A stretch of 8,421 nucleotides of DNA from Dysgonomonas sp. (GTDB lineage Bacteria; Bacteroidota; Bacteroidia; Bacteroidales; Dysgonomonadaceae): the NCBI GenBank assembly GCA_030151105.1, contig JASLEN010000335.1:1-8421 (forward strand). Direction: 5' to 3'. The translations under genes were made by a program, and so were the position numbers. Every line of letters begins with the position of its first letter. The stretch's first letter is position 1. Positions 5,796 through 8,421 of this stretch are shown here, in pieces. Under the pieces are notes generated by a model. The model had not been told where the DNA came from, ran no database searches, and saw only the letters and a program-made list of their open reading frames with translations.

Positions 5796-6530
5796 TCAAG
5801 CCACTGCATTCACAATCAACACACCACCTATCACAATCAAGCCTGCGTAGGCATATTTGTAGAACGAATCGCCTTTCAACTTTTTATTAAAATAACGACC
5901 TAAAAAAATAGCGGGCACAATGACAGGAATAGCATACAGAAAATAGTTCAATACCGCTGCATTCACCAAGCCCTCAAATAGATATCCCACCACACTTATC
6001 ACTCCCACAGGCAAGAAGTAAGCTTGCAAGGTTGCTCTAAACTGCGTAGCACTCCACTTCATCTTGTTGCCATACAGCACCAACGGAGGACCATTGAGCC
6101 CATAAGCACCACCCAGCACTCCCGACAAAAAGCCACAACAAAACAGCCACAGCCTACTCTCCTTGCACTCGCCCAATTGCACTCTACCCAAAAGAGAGTA
6201 AGCTGAATACAGAATTATTAGCACACCCAAAGCCACCTTAACCACCGTCTGATTGCCATACACCAACATCAACAAGCCCAGAGGAATACCCAACGTTGCA
6301 AAAACAATCAACCATTTTGCACTCCTAAAGTGCACTTGTCGATGATCTTGCACCACTACCGTAAAAGCCACCAAAATAGACATCAAAACCGAAAGCGGAA
6401 CAGCCTCTTCTAAAGGAATAAAAAGAGAGAAAAGTGGCACAGCAATCAACGACTCTCCAAAGCCAAAAGTGGAACGAAAAAGTGTAGCTAAGAAACTGAT
6501 AATAAAAATATATACAAAAACATTTTCCAT
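5796..6530 (-). CDS. Sulfite exporter TauE/SafE family membrane protein
   Basis: This 244-residue integral membrane protein has about seven or eight hydrophobic segments in two related halves, the TauE/SafE plan. The first half carries STFGFGESLIAVPLFSLF (about 20-37), the second GFLSGVLGGAYGLNGPPLVLYG (about 132-153), each a glycine-rich turn followed by a proline, and FRATLQAYF follows. Length is normal for the family. Members move small anions, such as sulfite or organosulfur compounds, across the inner membrane; the substrate here cannot be told. The ATG at 6530 is preferred; a TTG two codons upstream (6536) is an alternative. A near-consensus -7 box, TATCTTTA (6587-6580, minus), lies about 50 bases upstream but has no -33 TTG at the right distance. 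This is a host-type metabolic gene, unusual between phage head genes. Confidence 0.85.
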   Translation of the reverse strand: MENVFVYIFIISFLATLFRSTFGFGESLIAVPLFSLFIPLEEAVPLSVLMSILVAFTVVVQDHRQVHFRSAKWLIVFATLGIPLGLLMLVYGNQTVVKVALGVLIILYSAYSLLGRVQLGECKESRLWLFCCGFLSGVLGGAYGLNGPPLVLYGNKMKWSATQFRATLQAYFLPVGVISVVGYLFEGLVNAAVLNYFLYAIPVIVPAIFLGRYFNKKLKGDSFYKYAYAGLIVIGGVLIVNAVA

Positions 6531-6736
6531 ACTCAAAAGGGAATAAATTCTTCATTGATTTTACAAATCGTTTAACCCTTAAAGATACGAAAAACAAGAC
6601 CCACTCAGAAGCTTTTCGATAGCTATTTCATAGACTTTAGGAGCTATTTCTGATACTAATTCAAGAAAAACAAAGCGCTCTATTCAAGTATCTGTTTTAA
6701 ATACCTTATTTCAGCTTTAAAATCGAAATATTATTC

Positions 6737-6744
6737 TACATTTG
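6737..6744 (+). promoter_or_regulatory. -7 promoter box of the PLDc_N-like gene
   Basis: TACATTTG matches TAnnTTTG exactly and lies 25 bases before ATG 6770. No TTG is found at the -33 distance, so strength is uncertain. The rest of the 6531-6769 gap is AT-rich and holds a 13-base palindrome, TTTAA-CCC-TTAAA (6571-6583), but no gene. Confidence 0.5.
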
Positions 6745-6769
6745 TGATAGAATCAAAAATCATAAAACT

Positions 6770-6991
6770 ATGAACTTACTAAACTCACTATTTTTTCTAG
6801 GACAAGTCGGAATGGGTGAACTTATTGTGCTGTTTTTTTTCATCGCCTTACCCCTCATCGCTTTGATAGACATTCTACGTTCTGAATTCACAAATTACAA
6901 CAAACTTATTTGGCTCTTAGTCATTATATTTCTATCTATTCTAGGCGTCCTATTGTATTTTATTATTGGGCGAAAACAGAAAATAAAATAA
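6770..6991 (+). CDS. Small membrane protein with a PLDc_N-like domain
   Basis: This 73-residue protein has two membrane helices, at about residues 17-37 and 47-66, joined by a short loop (IDILRSEFTNYNKLIW). The second helix, WLLVIIFLSILGVLLYFIIGRKQK, is the hallmark of the phospholipase D/cardiolipin synthase N-terminal domain (PLDc_N), in which W-L-I-LG-LLYF-IGR is conserved. No catalytic HKD region is present, so it is not a phospholipase. Stand-alone PLDc_N proteins are common small membrane proteins of unknown role. The start is well placed after a TAnnTTTG box. It converges on the lipoprotein gene at 7002 with only ten bases between the stops and no visible terminator, so transcripts may overlap at the 3' ends. 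Confidence 0.75.
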   Translation: MNLLNSLFFLGQVGMGELIVLFFFIALPLIALIDILRSEFTNYNKLIWLLVIIFLSILGVLLYFIIGRKQKIK

Positions 6992-7001
6992 AATTTACAG
7001 C

Positions 7002-7802
7002 CTAGTCACGATACACAAAAGTTCTTTCCTTTCGTATAATAGTTCTGTGCAACGAATCCTTGTGCCATTGTATTTCGCACAAGTTGTTAGGATTTCCACG
7101 CTCATCATTCGCCAAATTATAGATTGTAGTTTTAGCAAAAAGCTCGCTATCTTTCTCTAAATAGGTCACATAGTTGCACAGCACCCACACCGAATCGGGC
7201 TGCATAGCCAGTTCTATCATGGGTTGCAGTTTGATTTCGCCATCGTCTCCTGTTTGCACACTACTATAAGTCATCCAATGATCTCCAAAAGATTGAATAT
7301 GAGTCAGCACACCATCTTGATATTCATTCAAAGTCTGATTTTTGAAATCTACAACACCCTCATAATCTAGCTTTAAGTTATCTTCCTTGCGTCTAAATCG
7401 ATAGGTATACGTGGAGTCTGTTTTCCACTCCCAGCTCATGGTATACAAAGAAGCACCCGCCTTATTGCGTGTCACTATCTTCCTATTGTTGGACAAATCG
7501 CAACTAAGTTCCTGACTCTCATCCCCATCTCTACTGGTAGTCAGAGTTCTCCCCCACTTATCAAAAGAAGATTCAACATACTCATAAACTGGCTCATACA
7601 TAATAGTATCGCAATGCAAAGAATCAATTTCAACAAGCCTACCTCGTTGAGCCTTCACCACCACACGTTCCACATTGCCCAAGAAATCATTAAATAGCTT
7701 TGCTTCAAAGAATTGAGGGTTATATTCTCCCAAATCTGGCTTAGGCGAACAAGCTATGATAGTAGTTAGAATAAAAACGAAAGTGAGGTTAATTATCTTC
7801 AT
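7002..7802 (-). CDS. Lipoprotein of unknown function
   Basis: The 266-residue product starts MKIINLTFVFILTTIIAC, a lipoprotein signal with cysteine 18 as the lipid site, followed by SPKPDLGEYN. There is no acidic export stretch next to the cysteine, unlike the FN3 lipoprotein, so it may face the periplasm. The mature part is rich in short beta-strand-like stretches. One segment, SSFDKWGRTLTTSRDGDE, recalls the turns of RHS/YD-type repeats, and later parts (EWKTDSTYTYRFRR, VVDFKNQTLNEYQDG) continue the pattern. I do not recognise a named family. No TAnnTTTG box was found upstream. It is convergent with the PLDc_N-like gene and divergent from the portal gene (141-base gap). The ATG at 7802 is fixed by the signal peptide. 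Confidence 0.72.
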   Translation of the reverse strand: MKIINLTFVFILTTIIACSPKPDLGEYNPQFFEAKLFNDFLGNVERVVVKAQRGRLVEIDSLHCDTIMYEPVYEYVESSFDKWGRTLTTSRDGDESQELSCDLSNNRKIVTRNKAGASLYTMSWEWKTDSTYTYRFRRKEDNLKLDYEGVVDFKNQTLNEYQDGVLTHIQSFGDHWMTYSSVQTGDDGEIKLQPMIELAMQPDSVWVLCNYVTYLEKDSELFAKTTIYNLANDERGNPNNLCEIQWHKDSLHRTIIRKERTFVYRD

Positions 7803-7877
7803 TATTAATAGTTTGCGTTATTTTTAGGGAAGCAAGGTACTAAAAAAGAGTTATCAAATAAAGAAATAGAACAGAAA

Positions 7878-7894
7878 CAAACTCAATTATCTAT
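7878..7894 (+). repeat. Right copy of boundary inverted repeat, upstream of the portal
   Basis: CAAAC-TCAATTATCTAT here matches the minus-strand sequence at 1476-1493 except for one missing base. It ends 49 bases before the portal start. Relative to its gene it has the same orientation as the left copy has to the protease gene, so a shared outward-facing control element is one reading, and an inverted recombination boundary another. Confidence 0.55.
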
Positions 7895-7939
7895 TACATA
7901 AGAAATTGAAAATAATTTTCTTATAAAAACAATAGATAA
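7887..7939 (+). promoter_or_regulatory. Nested inverted repeats in the portal gene leader
   Basis: Outer arms TTATCTATT (7887-7895) and AATAGATAA (7931-7939) enclose inner arms ATAAGAAA (7898-7905) and TTTCTTAT (7917-7924), with an 11-base loop. In RNA this gives a 17-pair stem with a 2/6-base internal loop, ending four bases before the portal ATG. All arms are AT-rich, with one G-C pair each. It could be a translational control hairpin, a repressor site, or part of a recombination site that shares its left arm with the boundary repeat. No host-type promoter box was found in this leader. Confidence 0.45.
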
Positions 7940-7943
7940 CATT

Positions 7944-8421
7944 ATGAGTAACAACACCAAAGACTATGCTGTCATTAAGCTAGCAAGCAATGTGAAGTCG
8001 TATCCCACTTTTTCGAGAAATGTCAAAGGATGGGTCAACTACGACAAGGACAACCTACTACCACAGAGGATCATAGAGCTCAACAATCAATCGGCAATCA
8101 ACAAAGCCATCATCGAAAACAAAGTCACCTACATCTGTGGTTCGGGCTTGAAAGACGACCAATATTACGGGCAACCCAATCCCAACGAAGACTGGGATTC
8201 TCTGATTGAGAAAATTAGCCGCGACTATGCCACCTTTGGCGGATACTGTTTTCAAGTCATTTTGAACGAAAATGGCAAGAGTGTCAGCCTCTTCCACACC
8301 GATTTTAGTAAAGTTCGAGTGGGCAAAGTAAACGAATACGGCATCAACCTATCGTTCTACCTATCAAATGATTGGACAAAGACTTACGGAAAATTTTCCC
8401 CGTCCGAAATTACAGCTTATG
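7944..8421 (+). CDS. Phage portal protein, N-terminal part only
   Basis: The open frame gives 159 residues and runs off the right edge. The sequence is typical of Bacteroidota phage portals: a conserved opening (KGWVNYDKDNLLPQRIIEL, residues 28-46), then QSAINKAIIENKVTYICGSGLK (49-70), and later DYATFGGYCFQVI, followed by strands of the clip and stem region. The portal forms the dodecameric ring at one prohead vertex through which DNA is packaged. Neighbours normally are the terminase upstream and the protease and capsid downstream on the same strand. Here a lipoprotein gene pointing the other way lies upstream, no terminase is seen, and the protease lies 6.5 kb away on the opposite strand. 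The ATG at 7944 is the natural start, after an A/T-rich leader with nested inverted repeats. Codons here are richer in C at third positions than in the left-hand small membrane genes. Confidence 0.82.
   Translation, partial: MSNNTKDYAVIKLASNVKSYPTFSRNVKGWVNYDKDNLLPQRIIELNNQSAINKAIIENKVTYICGSGLKDDQYYGQPNPNEDWDSLIEKISRDYATFGGYCFQVILNENGKSVSLFHTDFSKVRVGKVNEYGINLSFYLSNDWTKTYGKFSPSEITAY

Noticed and set aside
1476..7894. A transposon bounded by the inverted near-repeats
   Set aside because: No transposase or recombinase gene lies inside and no target-site duplication is seen outside the repeats, so a mobile element call is not supported.
8058..8297. A 79-codon minus-strand frame inside the portal gene
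   Set aside because: It is an opposite-strand shadow; the plus-strand portal frame is clear.
1..8421. tRNA, rRNA or integrase attachment sites
   Set aside because: Reading both strands I found no cloverleaf-like sequence, rRNA segment or integrase gene. The boundary repeats alone do not justify an att call.

Overview
The window looks like a stretch of Bacteroidota DNA, most likely from the Flavobacteriia, possibly a Capnocytophaga-like host. The placement is inference: AT-rich DNA, A-rich leaders without Shine-Dalgarno sites, promoter boxes of the Bacteroidota type TAnnTTTG, two lipoproteins with Cys18 lipoboxes (one followed by an acidic SSDDKDD stretch), a FISUMP-type exported protein, and phage head proteins of types common in Bacteroidota prophages.

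Layout. Both ends carry phage head genes that point outwards. On the left, on the minus strand, are a XkdF-like prohead protease with a scaffold-like C-terminal half (304-1470) and the first 66 codons of a probable major capsid protein (1-198). On the right, on the plus strand, are the first 159 codons of a portal protein (7944-8421). Such phages normally encode portal, protease and capsid in one direction. Here portal and protease are back to back, separated by about 6.5 kb.

The middle block (about 1.6-7.8 kb) has seven genes, none a recognised phage structural gene: two paralogous four-helix membrane proteins (1649-2083 and 3726-4157, plus); between them a lipoprotein with two nearly identical FN3 domains and a C-terminal lipocalin-like region (2456-3583, minus); a secreted FISUMP-domain protein (4221-5630, minus); a TauE/SafE-type transporter (5796-6530, minus); a 73-residue PLDc_N-like membrane protein (6770-6991, plus); and a second lipoprotein of unknown function (7002-7802, minus). 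All seven products are predicted to be in or beyond the membrane. Most have their own promoter or terminator signals, so this looks like separately expressed cargo rather than one operon.

The strongest unexplained signal is an inverted near-repeat, CAAAC(A)TCAATTATCTAT. It lies just upstream of the protease start (1476-1493, minus) and of the portal start (7878-7894, plus), bracketing the cargo. It could be a shared outward-facing phage control element or a recombination boundary. Other points of interest are a possible nested scaffold start inside the protease gene, a nested hairpin in the portal leader, a conserved promoter and leader shared by the two paralogues, and an exact 300-bp in-frame duplication in the FN3 lipoprotein. 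Both phage genes at the edges are cut by the window, so whether the prophage is complete cannot be judged.
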